A stretch of DNA of 64,000 nucleotides from Corbicula japonica (GCA_038501625.1 JAZAYU010000085.1:2429693-2493692), one strand, 5' to 3'. Shown: positions 23,350-36,489, counted from the first letter of the stretch. Translations and numbers: made by a program. The notes: generated by a model not told the origin, from the sequence alone.

Positions 23350-23760
23350 TCGCATGACTTTCCTGCATAAACGTCATAAACTGAAAATTACACTGGCAAT
23401 ATATATTTGGATTAAAACGTCTTATTGTAACATGATTTTCGTGCGCGTTTAAACCTAAAGTAAAACATTAGTACATTAAATTGCGTTATTCGGGCTTTTG
23501 ATATAAACTAACAATAATGGCGCCTCCAGGGAAATCAAGGGCAATTGTAAAGAACAGGGTAACAAACATAGATCAAATTAGGAGATTCACAGATTCAATA
23601 CATCTCTTTAGTCTTGGTGCATTTCAATGCACAATGTTGATAACTGTTGAAAGGCAAAAATTGGCATCGCTGTCTATCTGAACATTTAAGGTTCGTATTC
23701 GATAATTACAAAACAAATTATTGTTTTGTGTCCCGAAGATGAAAGCCAAAGCGTTGATAC
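23350..23760 (+). repeat. Diverged duplicate Y, copy 1, with exon-like frame
   Basis: Homologous to 31540-31950 and inverted at 37390-37570. An ATG at 23517 opens a frame of about 54 codons starting MAPPGKSRAIVKN, with 'gatataaac' about 18 bp upstream. Compared with the 31763 copy it is aligned codon for codon to about residue 30 and then diverges; the splice-donor-like 'aggtgagt' of the other copy is 'ttggtgca' here. It reads as a decayed duplicate of an exon, or as a transposon-borne ORF start. Confidence 0.5.
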
Positions 23761-25656
23761 ATTTAATAAATATAATTTTAATTGTGTTTGGTATTGAAAC
23801 ACCCACTTTTGTTAATTACAAACATTTATTTTTAAGGTTTGTTTGAAGAAAATAAACCTATGCTACTTTTATGAACACTTGTGCAAATGCAAAATAAATA
23901 AAATGCTTAGTGCCCAATTAGCTAAAGCAGAAACTATGTACTTTCATTTTAATACAGTCGGCACTTACCTTTTAAGCAATGCCTCGACTCGGTCAGTTGC
24001 AATCAAGTCTGAAATAAAACGATTGACTTTTGTTAATATCGATATGTGAAAATTTTATTAAACTAGTAGGGGAACGTAATTGAATGTCATGTCCCCAGTT
24101 TTATTTACTTTTTGTATTGGCTAACTAGCTGTGAAATGACGGAAATAAAGTTTGACGTGTTCGCCCAAAATTTCGAAAATTAACATTTTTATTTTGTTTT
24201 TGAAAATTTGTTATGAAATCAGTGCTTTAACGCATCTGTGTCATCGGCTTCTTTCCTGAAAAGAAACGGCAAAGAAACTAATGCTATTTCTTTCTTCACT
24301 TGCGATGTCATGCTTTTGATTTTCATTATTGATAAAAATGACAAAGCAGCGATTAACACCTCTTATTGTCTTTATTTGCTTTTTTTGATTTACAAGTGTG
24401 ATAAATTACGAATTTTTCTTTATAAAACGTTATCCATGTGATTATATGACCACTAAATGAATTGTAACCAACCACCGTCTGTGAATTAGCATTTCCCTTG
24501 ATTTATAGATAGGAATTAATTAACATGATATGAATCGTTCCTGGAGGAAATGTCTTTGGGACGAATGGTCATTTATATGGAGAATTAGGAGCAACCGAGT
24601 ATTTCATAAAAACTGCTGTGTTGCATTTTTGTTGAAGAGTAACTGTCTGGTCTGGAGTTACACCATGCATATCATTAAAGGATGAAAATATTAATAGATG
24701 TTCAGTTTTCATTTGTTATTAAATAGATCTCAACAGACTCAATATAAGAGCATAATAATTATGCTCATATTACCCTATGCCGATCATGACCAGTTACAAA
24801 ACTGTTACAAAAATATGATTTGTTGCTCTGTACTACGCTAAGTGTCATTGAATGAACATCACAAGTTCCAGTTCGGAAGCTAGTTCTCAACAGTCTTACA
24901 TTTCTTCCATCATAAGATCATGCCTTTTTCGATTGCCTGTTTGTTATTATGTTTGTTTGTTTGTTCTCATTTTCTCTTCTGCAGTCTGTATGCTGTGTTT
25001 CCTGATATTTATTTCCATGTGTGTGTATGTATGTTTGTATGTGATTAAAGTGCCAATTTACTCTTGTTTAAGCATGCTTTAATTACTGAGGTATATATGA
25101 AATAAACTTGAAACTTGCATTGTCTGATTGTTTCCATCTGTATACCTAATGCTCCATTGAATCATTAGGCATAACGTTCAATTGACAAGCAAGCATTCAA
25201 CTTGACTTCCGATTCATCTATTTCATGGTTTCTAAAAGTGGAAGTTGTTTGTGCTGTTGTTAGATACGACAAAACGAGAACTACCCTTTAGACACTTTTT
25301 TTTGTTTTTCGAGGAAGGGGGTGCCTTCCAAAGTACGAGACATAAATTTTGTCCATTTGTTGAGGGCGAATATATTATGTGACCGTATTCTTTTCAAACT
25401 GGTACACTGTAACCAGCTTTAAGTTCTTTTTTCCACGCCCTGAACCGGAAAACCTAGTTTTCAATAATATCAAGATTTGATATTCGCGTTTCCGTAAGAC
25501 GCTAAATTATAAAGGATATAAAGAATCCGAGAACATAAATCCTGCATATCACAGAGATCTCCTAGGGAAAACATTAAAAAACGCAGGAAATATGTCCTTG
25601 GGGAACATAGAAAAAATTATTGGTTCAAATATTGAAACCATCAATTTAAAATTGTA

Positions 25657-25657
<1 letters not shown>
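23761..25657. other. Non-coding stretch
   Basis: A near-palindrome 'gagcataataattatgctc' lies near 24748-24767 and a (GTTT)n run near 24949-24964. Several 67-76-codon frames have no recognised content. Confidence 0.4.

Positions 25658-25737
<80 letters not shown>
25658..25737. repeat. Compound (ATT)n-(ATC)n microsatellite
   Basis: About 12 ATT units switch to about 15 ATC units; on the minus strand this gives an artificial poly-Asn/poly-Asp frame (25549-25761). The compound structure suggests one transition that then spread by slippage. Confidence 0.95.
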
Positions 25738-26632
25738 TTTATTCACCTTTATATTCACCATTATATTGACCCTATTGTGGTTTGCCGTTGTTAGTCCATA
25801 ATGCTATTTTTTTAATATAAACTACAATTTTGAGAAACTCTAAACATTTAACTCTTCTTGAATTCTGTGTGAAACTTCTATCGAATGCAAGACTTATAAT
25901 GTCTGATACATGTATGTATAATTAATACTCTTCTGTCATTATACAGTTAACACTGAAAATCCTGTTGAATTGGTGTTAAGTGCTTTTTGGTCATTAGGAA
26001 TATCTGAATATTTATTCACAGAAGTCACGCAGCATCAATACTACATGAACATTGCGTTATTATTCTTAACGAATGATTGTTGATTATTTGCAAAACTCAC
26101 GAATGATAACAAATCAAATATTCGAAACAAAATAAACAAGCAATTTCCGAACCTTAGATAAAAACGTATTTAAGTTTTATTTATTTTAGTCATGTGATGA
26201 CGACATTCAATCATTTGTTTGGACTATATAGTTTTTAGAACTTCGTACACCGTACACAGTTAGCCAAGTCCAATGCCGCCATTTCAAAAAGATTTGAGTT
26301 ACACTCATTAGTTATTAGTTTGAACACAGTTTTCTTTTATTTTTATGTAAAACATTTTCTACCAATATGTTTTAAATATTCCTGAATCATGCAGCCTGAC
26401 CAAGAACCGAAAATCGGACGCTCCAAGTACCCTGATTCGAATTCTGCTTACTTTTATATAAAGACGTTTTTAGAAAACACAGATACCCCGAACAGCCAAA
26501 ACGAAGCAAAGTGAAAAGCCTATAGGTTTCTCTCATATGAACAAAAAAGTAAAAGTTCCCTTTATGAATCAACTCCAACCTAGCCATCTTCAATGCTTAA
26601 AGGCGCCAAATATCATTGTTTAAATCTCAACA
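25738..26632. other. Non-coding stretch
   Basis: Nothing recognised before the P element at 26633. Confidence 0.4.
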
Positions 26633-26781
26633 GGGCCAAAGGTTATAAAGCTGAGATTGGAAACCAGTCTCAAATCACAAGCATCTGATTGGCTGAAAAG
26701 GCGACTGGTCGCCATTTCAGCCAATCAGATGCTTGAGATTTGAGACTGGTTTCCATGCTCAGTTTTATAACCTTGGGCACA
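26633..26781. mobile_element. Fold-back MITE P, full copy 5
   Basis: Complete hairpin like the 22364 copy: left arm from 'ggccaaaggttataaagctg' to 'gattggctgaaaaggcgac', right arm 'tggtcgccatttcagccaat' to 'ataaccttgggcac'. The right outer end 'ccttgggcacaggt' matches the 22 kb copy beyond the hairpin, so it belongs to the element. Confidence 0.9.
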
Positions 26782-26919
26782 GGTATCAGAAAACGAGTTC
26801 AATCACTCTAAAATGAACTGCAAAAAATAAGCATAATCAATATACGCGCTTCAAGGCTCTGTTAGATTTTTATTCAATATTCGATCAAATGCGTTGTATT
26901 TATCAAATGAGATGAAAAT

Positions 26920-27030
26920 GAACTTTGAAAGCCACTGAAAACGACAAAAATGAAAATATTGCAGGCTCAGTTAGATTGAGCATGGGAAGTAATAGACATG
27001 CATTATACTCGAAGCTTAGGATCGTGTCTA
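26920..27030 (+). repeat. Dispersed repeat W, copy (forward)
   Basis: 'tttgaaagccactgaaaacg' then 'gaaaatattgcaggctcagt' 'tagattgagcatg' and 'agtaatagacatgcat'. Lies just left of Z copy 2. Confidence 0.6.
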
Positions 27031-27129
27031 ATCCTTGTAAAGCATAGAGTATATCTCATAATATTTGCCATGATAAATCTAGGAATTTTACACCATTAAA
27101 TCAAGATTACACGTGACGCGAAATTAAAT

Positions 27130-27349
27130 AAATTCTGTGGTTTAAACCAACTGCCAAGCACGTGAATTACAAAGCTTGTGATAAATTTTCGTCGCAGACA
27201 TTTCAATCAAGATATTATTTGAATTATTCCTTTTCTACTATATTTGTCATTGATAAGTAACTTTAAAGAAATTGAGGCAAAACTTTATATTCTGAAAGCT
27301 CCTATTTATTTGGGTAAAATTGCTGGTCATGGTTGTCTCGAGTTAAATG
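27130..27349 (+). repeat. Diverged duplicate Z, copy 2
   Basis: Homologue of 21241-21472; the same order of conserved blocks and a similar distance to the next X copy (about 1.62 kb against 1.74 kb). Confidence 0.55.
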
Positions 27350-28080
27350 ATGAATATTAGCGAAATCACAATTATAATATTATACAAGTCATATGTTTAG
27401 TATATGGATATCACCGACTTTTATGTGGCTGTGGGAAAATATAACACTTGCATTGTATTTTTACTAAATAAAAGAACAAAAATGAAGCCGACTTGTTTAC
27501 AGTTGCAAAAAGAACCGGTTTTTACGATTCAACTGCACTTTATGTCACTAATAAACATTTTCATCTTTCTCCATTATTTTTAGTTTCAGTAATATTTTCT
27601 GGCGGAGTTTATCGTTGTATCGTACTATAAAAACTTGGATGCAATAACACCAGTTCATTAACAATACCACAAAGGACTTATTAATGTATAAATCTAACTC
27701 CTTGTTCAAACTTATTTTACTGAACTTGCATTTAAGGATGCATTTAAGGATCAAATCGATATGTTTTCATAAACAATAGTATATTTGTGGCAACAAGAAA
27801 CTTAAACCACTCAGACACGGATATACATTTCATTCAACGTCAATTTATAAGTAAAATTATCAACAGGTCGATTATCAAAACATAGCAGTTGCGTCCATGT
27901 AATTAAACCAGAAATCTATTCAGTAACGAATTCATCTCACGACGCATTATTTCTTTCCAGATGGACATAATACATATTAAATTATATAGAGACTTCAAGT
28001 CTGCAAAGCTTTGAAAAGCGTGTCTCTCTTTAGCTTATCTATTAGTTAAAAATAATGAATATTGTCCTAGACTGCGCACT
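27350..28080. other. Non-coding stretch
   Basis: Nothing recognised; the first unit has an R copy and a P element in the corresponding interval, and this one does not. Confidence 0.35.
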
Positions 28081-28089
28081 ACTATTAAA

Positions 28090-28130
28090 ATCTTAAAAAA
28101 GATTTCCCCATAAACCTTTATAAACTCTTA
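28090..28130 (+). repeat. Dispersed repeat R, distal-end fragment (forward)
   Basis: 'agatttccccataaaccttt' 'ataaactc' is the complement of the outer end of the reverse copies at 41470 and 59490 ('tttatgggaaaatct', 'tttatagggaaatct'). Confidence 0.4.
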
Positions 28131-28560
28131 AACCCATGCCACCGTCGTGCAACCGAAGAGGTAAGCATAATGATCAACTTTAGATTGGTTAATCACCCGG
28201 CCTGCAGAGCGCTGTAAAATATCATGTTGGTAACCTTTCTTTTTGAATTGACAGATGGTTTTACGAATAACCGTTAGAAATTTGCATTGCCTTTTATCTT
28301 ATTAAGTTTATAAATTAAATCTCCATAAAAATTGCAATAGTGATTTTTTATCTGTATATTTGAATTAAATCAGGGTATTGGAGATAAAACGTGCAAAGTT
28401 TTTTTTTCTTAATTTGTGATACTGATAAACTTGTTTTAAAAGTTTTTTTTTCTATTTTCATTCATGCATTCATTGAAATCTTTAACATCATTGGAAGCTC
28501 TAGAAAGGCTAACAAGCAGTGAGACATAAACCCCGTAAGAGTAAAAAAGTTAAAACAAGT

Positions 28561-28680
28561 AAAAGGGCGGGTACTCAATAACCTTACGGAGACCAAAGAC
28601 CCTGGAGTCCAATGAGCAAGAACATGATGACATGGATAAATGAAACAAATCGAGGTTCTAGTTGTATAAATGTTCTTGCC
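28561..28680 (+). repeat. Dispersed repeat R, distal portion (forward)
   Basis: 'gggcgggtactcaataacct' ... 'aaatgaaacaaatcgaggtt' is complementary to the proximal part of the copy at 41470-41960 ('ctcgatttgtttctcttatc' ... 'cattcagtacccaccctttg'). Confidence 0.65.
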
Positions 28681-28925
28681 GATAACTTTCTTTTGAGTTT
28701 GTTTGTACTTGCAATGATCTTTTGAATACGCAGACACCTTTTTTAAGTTCGACTTCTTCTCCCTGGCAATCGATCAGTGAATAATGAATGTTCCTGCTGC
28801 TTTCGTTATTTTCCTCGTTTTCTCGTCAGCGAACCGTCACTTTGAGCACGATAATTGATGGTTTCTTGCAAAATGTTGCTGTTGTTTGTGTGTGGGAAAG
28901 CGAAGCGAATGGCATTACAACACTA
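28681..28925 (+). repeat. Diverged duplicate X, copy 2
   Basis: Second member of the X set ('aataatgaatgttcctgctg', 'cctcgttttctcgtcagcga', 'gagcacgataattgatggtt', 'cattacaacac'). Follows an R fragment directly. Confidence 0.6.
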
Positions 28926-31304
28926 AAACGAAGTTCGTTTTTAAGGTCTTAAATATTGTAGGAATGTGCAAATTGTATTGAAAATGTATTTATTTTTAAG
29001 AAGAAATTTCTGTTTAAATTCTGTCCACAACAGACGTAGACTTAGTTCTAAGTGCACTCTGTCCTATTTTAAATATCTCAAAGAAAAGAAAGCACACATT
29101 TTAAATGAAAATCTTATGACGGTGATTGAACGGTAACAATCAACTTTTAACCGTGTATTTGTTTTACAAAGCATGTCTAAAGAAAGTTTATGACCTTTTA
29201 TTTTCATATTCCACGTGCGGCACTTGACAGAATAATTTGAACTCTTTGTTTTCAAGTTTTCTCAAAGGATCTATATTCGAAACAGAAACCATTAACACTT
29301 TGTAAATATGGGACGTGTGACTGAAAGCCTGAAATTGCCGTTTAAATTCTCAAAACTTGTATAATGTTATGTTTTCCAATTCTTTAATAGAAGAAAATGA
29401 GAATCAAATAACCTATGTTCGTATGCTAAATTCTTTTGAAACAAATTCTGTCTTTACGTAAAGACGTTTTACATTTAGTTTCGGGTTGGAAAAACGTTAA
29501 AACGATCCAGATTATCCGCATCAAAACATAACAATCTATGATAAAGTAATTTAGCTGGTTTTCTTATGATATGTTTAGATGAATGTGTGTGTCGCGCTAA
29601 GAAGACACGTTTACTAAAGCCGTTCGGAAATGACAAACTCAACCAAATATAACGATTATAGTAAACATCTTTTACTACAAAAAGGTACATACCGCCTTCT
29701 TATATGACATTCTTATAAATAGTTACGGCTACACTAAGACTCTGTCGTCAATAGCAATAAAGAACACTCTCAGTAAAGTCAGATCTAACAAACTTTTAGA
29801 TCTGATGACGGCTCGCAGACCCCGTATGTAGGCAATAGCGGTTTTCCCCGATTACTATTTTTAGAAATTGTCAACACACGAAGCATGATTTATATAGCTC
29901 GCAAAATGATCTGAAGATGTCAATGCAGTAGAAATGAATTCAATACTACATAAACAAATAGGACGGCGTTCCCTGTTATCGCGGTACTAGCGGTGCAATT
30001 CCGTAAAAATAAATAAAATATTCACACCTGGATAATACTTCCAGTCTACACAGATAAGTAACTTCAGCTCTTTCACTTCATACAACAAATATTCCATCGA
30101 GTGAGAGTAATGAAAAGTTTTGGTTTGTTTACTGCAGCTATTGTTGACCTACATCAGGAATATTGACTTCCGGTAATATCACGGAAAAAGTTTATGAGGT
30201 TCTGCTTGGGGTGTTTTTATTGTATTGGGTATAGAAAGTTCATCATTTTAGAAATATGTTTGTTTGTATGAAAAAAAAGTTTATGACTTAAACAGTTTTG
30301 AACACTTCATTAAATGCCCCCTCGAGATTGGACCAGTCATACTGCAGGCTTGACACCTAAATCTTTGGTTCCTGTCCAATAATAAAATAATTATAGCTTT
30401 TTTTTTAAATAAATTAAAAAACAACAACAAACTGTACAGCACAATGAATTATATTATGTTTAACAATTTCATAACAATATCATAACAATTTGTGACTGAA
30501 AAGTATCAGTATCTGGTTCTGAAATCAAGTCTGGGATTTAAAATTTCTGTTAGGGCCTCTTAATTTTTCATCTGATTTTGGCGGGAATGTGACTTCATAA
30601 CTGTGTAGTCACATGTCTGAAAATAGGTCATTCTTAAAATAGAGATTGCAGACGTAATTTGTAGAGGGTTTTCTGAACTTTTCTTTCATAAGTTACAAAT
30701 TCAGGAGATGTTTATAAGTATAGGAGTGGGGTAAGTCTTCATTTAAAAAAGAATTTACTCACCATTTATGCTGACATTTTAACATTTTTGTTTGTAAACA
30801 AAAATACAACTTCCGTACGAGAAACTAAACTATGGGAACCGACGACAGGTGGCATTTTTTTTGCCCCCTTTTGAAAATAAGGATATATCGCGATAGTAGG
30901 GAACCCACGATAATATCGGAAGCGACTATATATCTTCATTAAAATATGTCTTACACAGGTTGTCAACACTTTCCATGGTTGAAAGCACTATTTACTTTCA
31001 CTTTTGCGATTTTGTAGGCGACAATATGATGGGTTCAAAGGGTAAGTGATAAAAACACATTTTAGTTACTCGTCGTCAGATCCTGATAGCGTAGCGGTTT
31101 TCAGGAGATTACTTTAATCAAAGAATGATTTATGGATTGACAAACGAACAAAACAACACTTACGCATTCTTTTTATAAAGCAACGAAAAAAGGCTTGTCG
31201 GAATTTCTGGCCTTTTTTTAAAAAAAACGAGTTAATTATATCGTTTTATGAAAGATCGTTTAAGTTTTTTGAATCTACGAGAAATATTTTTAAAAAATAT
31301 TAAA
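28926..31304. other. Non-coding stretch, 2.4 kb
   Basis: No recognised repeat or coding similarity. Y would be expected near 29250 if the Z-X-Y unit had been duplicated whole, but it is not there. Confidence 0.4.
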
Positions 31305-31390
31305 TGTAAAATATGCATATCAGGAACTGCAACATCCGGAAGACACACTATCCAGTTAGAGCCAAAACGTAGGAGAAAAATTAAGCATGG
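31305..31390 (+). repeat. Dispersed repeat R, head fragment (forward)
   Basis: 'aaaatatgcatatcaggaac' 'tgcaacatccggaagacaca' 'ctatcc..agccaaaacgtag': diverged R head without core. Confidence 0.65.
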
Positions 31391-31539
31391 TTTATAAAAT
31401 CAACAATTTACAATTTCAACATCGGAACCAATGAATGAAAATATATTGAACTTTTCTTGTGAAAAGATTTCTATCACAACACTCAGTGAAATCATTTAAT
31501 GAAAGGTCGTTTGTTATTCAATCTGTTTTATCTTCGGTT

Positions 31540-31950
31540 TATATTCTACAAAAGCATCATAGACTGAAAAGCGCCGACTAATAATCCTTTATATTAGTGT
31601 CAAATTTTACGCTAATTTCCGCTCGCCCGCGCTTAGCAGCCGGCAGAAACAAAGGCATATATTGGCTTCATTAACGACCATAATGACTCTTAAGGGAAAC
31701 CCAAGTAAAACATTTGTACATGAAATTACGTTATTAAGGCCTTTGATATAAACGGAACAATAATGGCGTCTCCAGGGAAATCAAGGGTTATTGTTAAGAA
31801 CGGCGTAACAAATGATGATCAAATTTGGAGATTCACAGATAAAATACACATGTCTCGGTTTTCTAGGTGAGTTTCAATGCACACTTTTGAAAAATTGTAG
31901 AAAGACACAAATTGGTATCTCTGTCTGTATTAACAACTAATTTGATAATT
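31540..31950 (+). repeat. Diverged duplicate Y, copy 2, with exon-like frame and splice donor
   Basis: The best-preserved Y copy. An ATG at 31763 opens MASPGKSRVIVKNGVTNDDQ and continues 15 more codons to 'ttctag|gtgagt' at 31861-31872, an excellent match to a 5' splice site (AG|GTGAGT). The frame stops 2 nt inside the would-be intron. 'gatataaac' lies upstream. Similarity to copy 1 continues on both sides of the frame, so the duplicated unit is longer than the exon. No family is recognised and no second exon is found, so it could be a first-exon duplicate, a pseudo-exon or part of a transposon. Confidence 0.5.
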
Positions 31951-34479
31951 TCGATTTACAACAAGAATCGACTGGCGTAAGGAAACAATTAGCTGTACGT
32001 AATTTTGTCTCGAGAGTCAAAGAAATTACAAAAACTGTAGCAACTACATTTTCTTGAAATGTCAAATGCCATCTAAACTGTAACGCAAATAATTAGTTAG
32101 ATTTCGTTTTTACCGTATGTAATCTAGAAAAATACAATTTTCTAAGCTTTTGGAAACGTCGCAAGACTCAAGAGCAACAATATGTTCACTACTACATTTT
32201 GAATTTTAAATAATTAACAGAATCATATCGATGTCTTAAAACATAATGTTAGAGGAACTCTTAAGGCGAAATGGGTGTACACAATAAAGTAACCGATAAT
32301 TTGGGGAAACTTTGAATAGGCTTTATCTAATAAATCCAACACGACAAACATGAGAATATTGCATGCTTTGAAAAGATGATAAGGAAATTTCAGATGAACA
32401 CCATTCCATGATCAGTTACAAGTTAGGTAAAAACGGTTTAGAGAATACACATTCACAAATACAGGCCTTTTTACGCAGACTAGCAGCTGTACAAATTATA
32501 ATTATTCGAGAGAAAAAAAAACAACACCATTCAAATGAGATGACACATAGTTAAAACAAACAATGCAAGTTTACATGTAACACGTGTAGGGTTACCGCTT
32601 TGGAACGGTCGGCGGGAAAGCTAAATTATACAGGCCACTAGTTAGGTTTTAAAGAGATAAATATATTAAAGCTGCGTTGTAAGCAGATAATTTCCAGTTC
32701 TTTAGACTCCATTCTGAAATTATTCGTCTTTATACCTAGATCATTAAAGAATATATTAGACTGAAGAATATATATTATACAAGATTATACAAGGTTATAG
32801 AGATTACAGAGAATTGATATATGTCTGATTTTATAAGAACTCATTATACTCTCGTCAATCAACCTGTTTTAAGCCATTTGTTAGTTTAAAGTTTAGAGTT
32901 TTTAAGAATATGGAAGTGAATTCATTAAAGCAGCTCGGGGCTGATCTGTAATTCGGTTACTAAAGAACATTGCTGGAACTCTGAAACATATAACTTGTAA
33001 CAGACAGTTCGAAGGCTAAAAAAATCAACGTTTTTGTTTTCTTCAATTGTTTGTTTTATGCTGTGATCTTCAAAAGTGTTTGTGCATTGTCTGTTATCTT
33101 GGTGGTAATCATTCTACTTGACATTTTCTTACATTACCGACCCCATTACAATTCCTTGTTTACATTAAGACGGTCTATTTTATTATGACATAAAAAAACG
33201 TTCTTTCTTTTCGGATTTTTTTCATCCAGGAAATTTTTTTATATAAACAGCTCACTTTCCAGATATTAAAGTACGTTAAGCAAGAGCATACTATTCAACA
33301 CATATTGATTACAATTATATGATAATGTCGTTATGCATCCTATGGAATTGTAATGTTTAACTGGGAGAGGAATCCTTTTTAATCCCTAATTTGTAAGGTG
33401 CTTTGTTATTTACTGGGTTCAACCGTGAAAGAGTTTTGTGTAAACTCTTTTTGACAATCAGATATGATGCTGCAAATTAAATTGTAACCAGGACTCGTCA
33501 TTTTATTTAATATAGAATGTTCGACGCCGACTCTTGAAAATTATTCTTCTTGGATGTCATCGAAAATCTTCGGATTTTATGGAAATAACTCAATCAAAAA
33601 GACAAACTTCATTTCGCATGAGTCGGTTTCTCATTATTTTAAGTAAATGGGATTATTGAAACTTGACCTTCAAAAATTTATTCCGTGTTGCCTCTCAACA
33701 AATTCACAATATTGATAAGTAGATCTGTCAAAACTAATAAGATATGATATTCATAGTTCGATTTGATGGTAGTTTTGGAATCAAGTGCTCATGCGTCGTA
33801 TACCCTGCTTGCAAGTGAGATCCATTTTACGCATACGACACGACATTATTTCTTTTGTGTTTTAAACTCATGGCCGACCCAGTATAACCAAAATTTAGAT
33901 TTCGTTTTGATTGCAGAAGCGGCTCCAAAGGGGATAGGTTACTCAGACGCCCTTTGTGTGCAGCACTATTTTATTTTCATGGGGATTTTTGAAAAGATGG
34001 AAACGTAACAACCATACGACTGTCCTAAAACAGCAACCTTCTCGGAAATCTTGCATTCGACCCTGGATTGGTTATAATTAAGTTTTTCGGCATCATATTC
34101 GTATTCCTTATTGTAAATTTCTTTGACTTAAAATCTAAGGCAGTTAAGTCTTTCTCTTCTTTAGCCCCTAACCTAATCTCCCTTTTGTAGATAAGGGGCA
34201 GATCTAACTTTGTGAAACTAAAATTTTCTTTACATCTCTAGAAAGGAATTTCAGAAGCTTCCTTTTATTAAATCTCACCCAATATCGTTATAATATTACC
34301 TTTAACTAACATATTTTAGTCTGCTGAACTGCTGACAAATCTTGTACTACTGAATACATTCGGATCCTTTAGTTGTTATCAGATGCCTATTCTTGCACAT
34401 TTACTTTCACTGATAGCCATTATGTAGTATTATTATTGTATATACTATACTGCACGTAAGAGGTTTGCAACTTTTCTCT
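31951..34479. other. Non-coding stretch with two small repeat fragments
   Basis: Holds a W-like fragment near 32336-32365 ('gacaaacatgagaatattgc') and an R-core fragment at 32590-32625 ('gggttaccgctttggaacgg'). The 81-codon frame at 33763-34008 has no recognised domain. Confidence 0.4.
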
Positions 34480-34700
34480 TTCATACACTCAAACATCTTC
34501 AAACAAATTTTGCTTGACTTTTCCCTAGCACTGTCAATTACTGAATAAATGAATGCTGCTGCTGTCGTTTGCAAAAAAACAGTTATGTTCCTAATTTTCT
34601 CGTCAGTTAAATGTCATCCGAGCGTGATAATTAATGGTTTTCTGTGTAATTTGGGGTTTTCTGATTTTTTACGGGAATAGCAGATTACAACACAAAACCC
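34480..34700 (+). repeat. Diverged duplicate X, copy 3
   Basis: 'aataaatgaatgctgctgct', 'cctaattttctcgtcagtta', 'gagcgtgataattaatggtt' and 'gattacaacacaaaac' give the same block order as copies 1 and 2. Confidence 0.6.
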
Positions 34701-36489
34701 ACAATTTCTTGTTAATCACGTAACTACATGTAGTATAGATTCTTTACAAAAGCTTAATAACGAAATTAAAGTTGTTGGATGAGAAATTTATTATTAAACC
34801 TTTTTCCACCGCCGAGTACAATTAAACATTTTGTTCTATATATGTGTAAATAAAGTAACTGCACCCCCACCCTTTAGGACTATCTCGGAATTAAGACCAC
34901 TTCCATAATAAGACTACAGTTTCGAAGTCCCTTTTAACGGTTTGCAATATTGTTCACCCAAAGATAAAGACCCTCTCTCTTAAAACACTTACGCTCAGAT
35001 GTGGTCTTAATAGCGCGGTTTGACTGGACTTTGGGGAAAAAACAATATTGCTGGTAAAAAAATGATACTTAGATAAAAAGAAACTGAAACTTTCATTATT
35101 ATAAGTTTAATAATGCATAAATATATGCGTATGCTATACTGGTGTTAGACTAAGTTAGCATGAATGTGTGTCCTTCCTGTTACTAAATTTGTATCATTTG
35201 GTACGATTTTTGCATAAAAAACTTGTTTAGGGTTTTTTCCTTAACATAATTATATTGAAAGTACCATACAAAGCTATAACATTAAAGTAAAAACCAGTTA
35301 ATTTACAAAAAAAATACTACAACTTGTTGGACATTATGTATTACAATAACCAAAAGCATGATTTTACTTATTATATAAACATAAAACATTAATATTAAAA
35401 ACAGATAAATTCTAGTTTTCAATTTATTCAGAAAAATATTAGGGTTTGTCTTAATACCAGATAAAATATCAACAGCGACAGCATGGTGTTATGCCATGGA
35501 GTGCTTGAACTAGTTTGCGACAAAAAAAAATAAATCGAATTTTAAATTCTAATTAATGATTCATTAATCAAACGAATTCTAGAACAAAATTGAATTCGGA
35601 AGTTCCAAACGAGATTTGGGTTTTAGGAAACATTTGTAATCAACAGACACAAAGACATAATTCAAAGTTTACTTTTTACTTAAGGATAGAAGAAAATCTA
35701 AGCCGTCATGTTTCACATCCGATTGAATTTTGACAAATTCTATTGATTTCAAAAAACAAACTTGTTGATCATAATCTTCATTTAAGAGTCTTTAGTGACA
35801 TATGTCATTAATCTAGATGGAGGTTTCATTGAAACTGCCTTGATATTAATTTATATCTACAAAATGAAGATAACATTAAAGTGCATAGGTGTATGTATTT
35901 TCTCTAAAGATTATTTCTTAATTTTATGAAACAATGTAATTTATATTGGATTTAAGGCAAGTTTGCCAATAATTCAGGATCATGCGAATAAACAATGATC
36001 AACTCCGAGCAAAATTAAGCGAAGCGTTGCATATCCGAAAACCTTAGTACCTATATTTCTCAGACAAATTGATTGGGAAAATAGCGTTTTATCAGACGGA
36101 AAAAATGAGATTTGCTAATTTGGTTTCTACTAATACCTTTCGGTAAATGGATAAAAACAACGTTACACAAATGTCCTTTAATGAAAAAGGCTTTAGTACT
36201 AATTTCTGACTAATAAATGTAACAATATGTTTGCATATGTCTGTGTAAGCTATGGTTATTAAATTGTGAGTGTTTTTTTATATGTTTGGTGCATTTACTC
36301 TAAAGAAGAAATGCGTTTTACTCTTAATATCAGCAACTTCGATCGGCATTTCAGTAAGCAGAATTCCATTTGTTTTCACCGTTGGCTACTTCTGAGAGAT
36401 TATTATATTTTTTACAACTTTAAATATACTTTGATAACCCTTATTAAATTTTGTTTTCACCGCTTCAGATAGTTTTACATGAATGCCTT
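34701..36489. other. Non-coding stretch
   Basis: Nothing recognised in 1.8 kb. Confidence 0.4.

Noticed and set aside
25549..25761. Poly-Asp/poly-Asn protein
   Set aside because: Translation of a compound (ATT)n-(ATC)n microsatellite.
33763..34008. 81-codon frame as a possible exon
   Set aside because: No splice sites of good quality at its edges, no known domain and no paralogue in the window.
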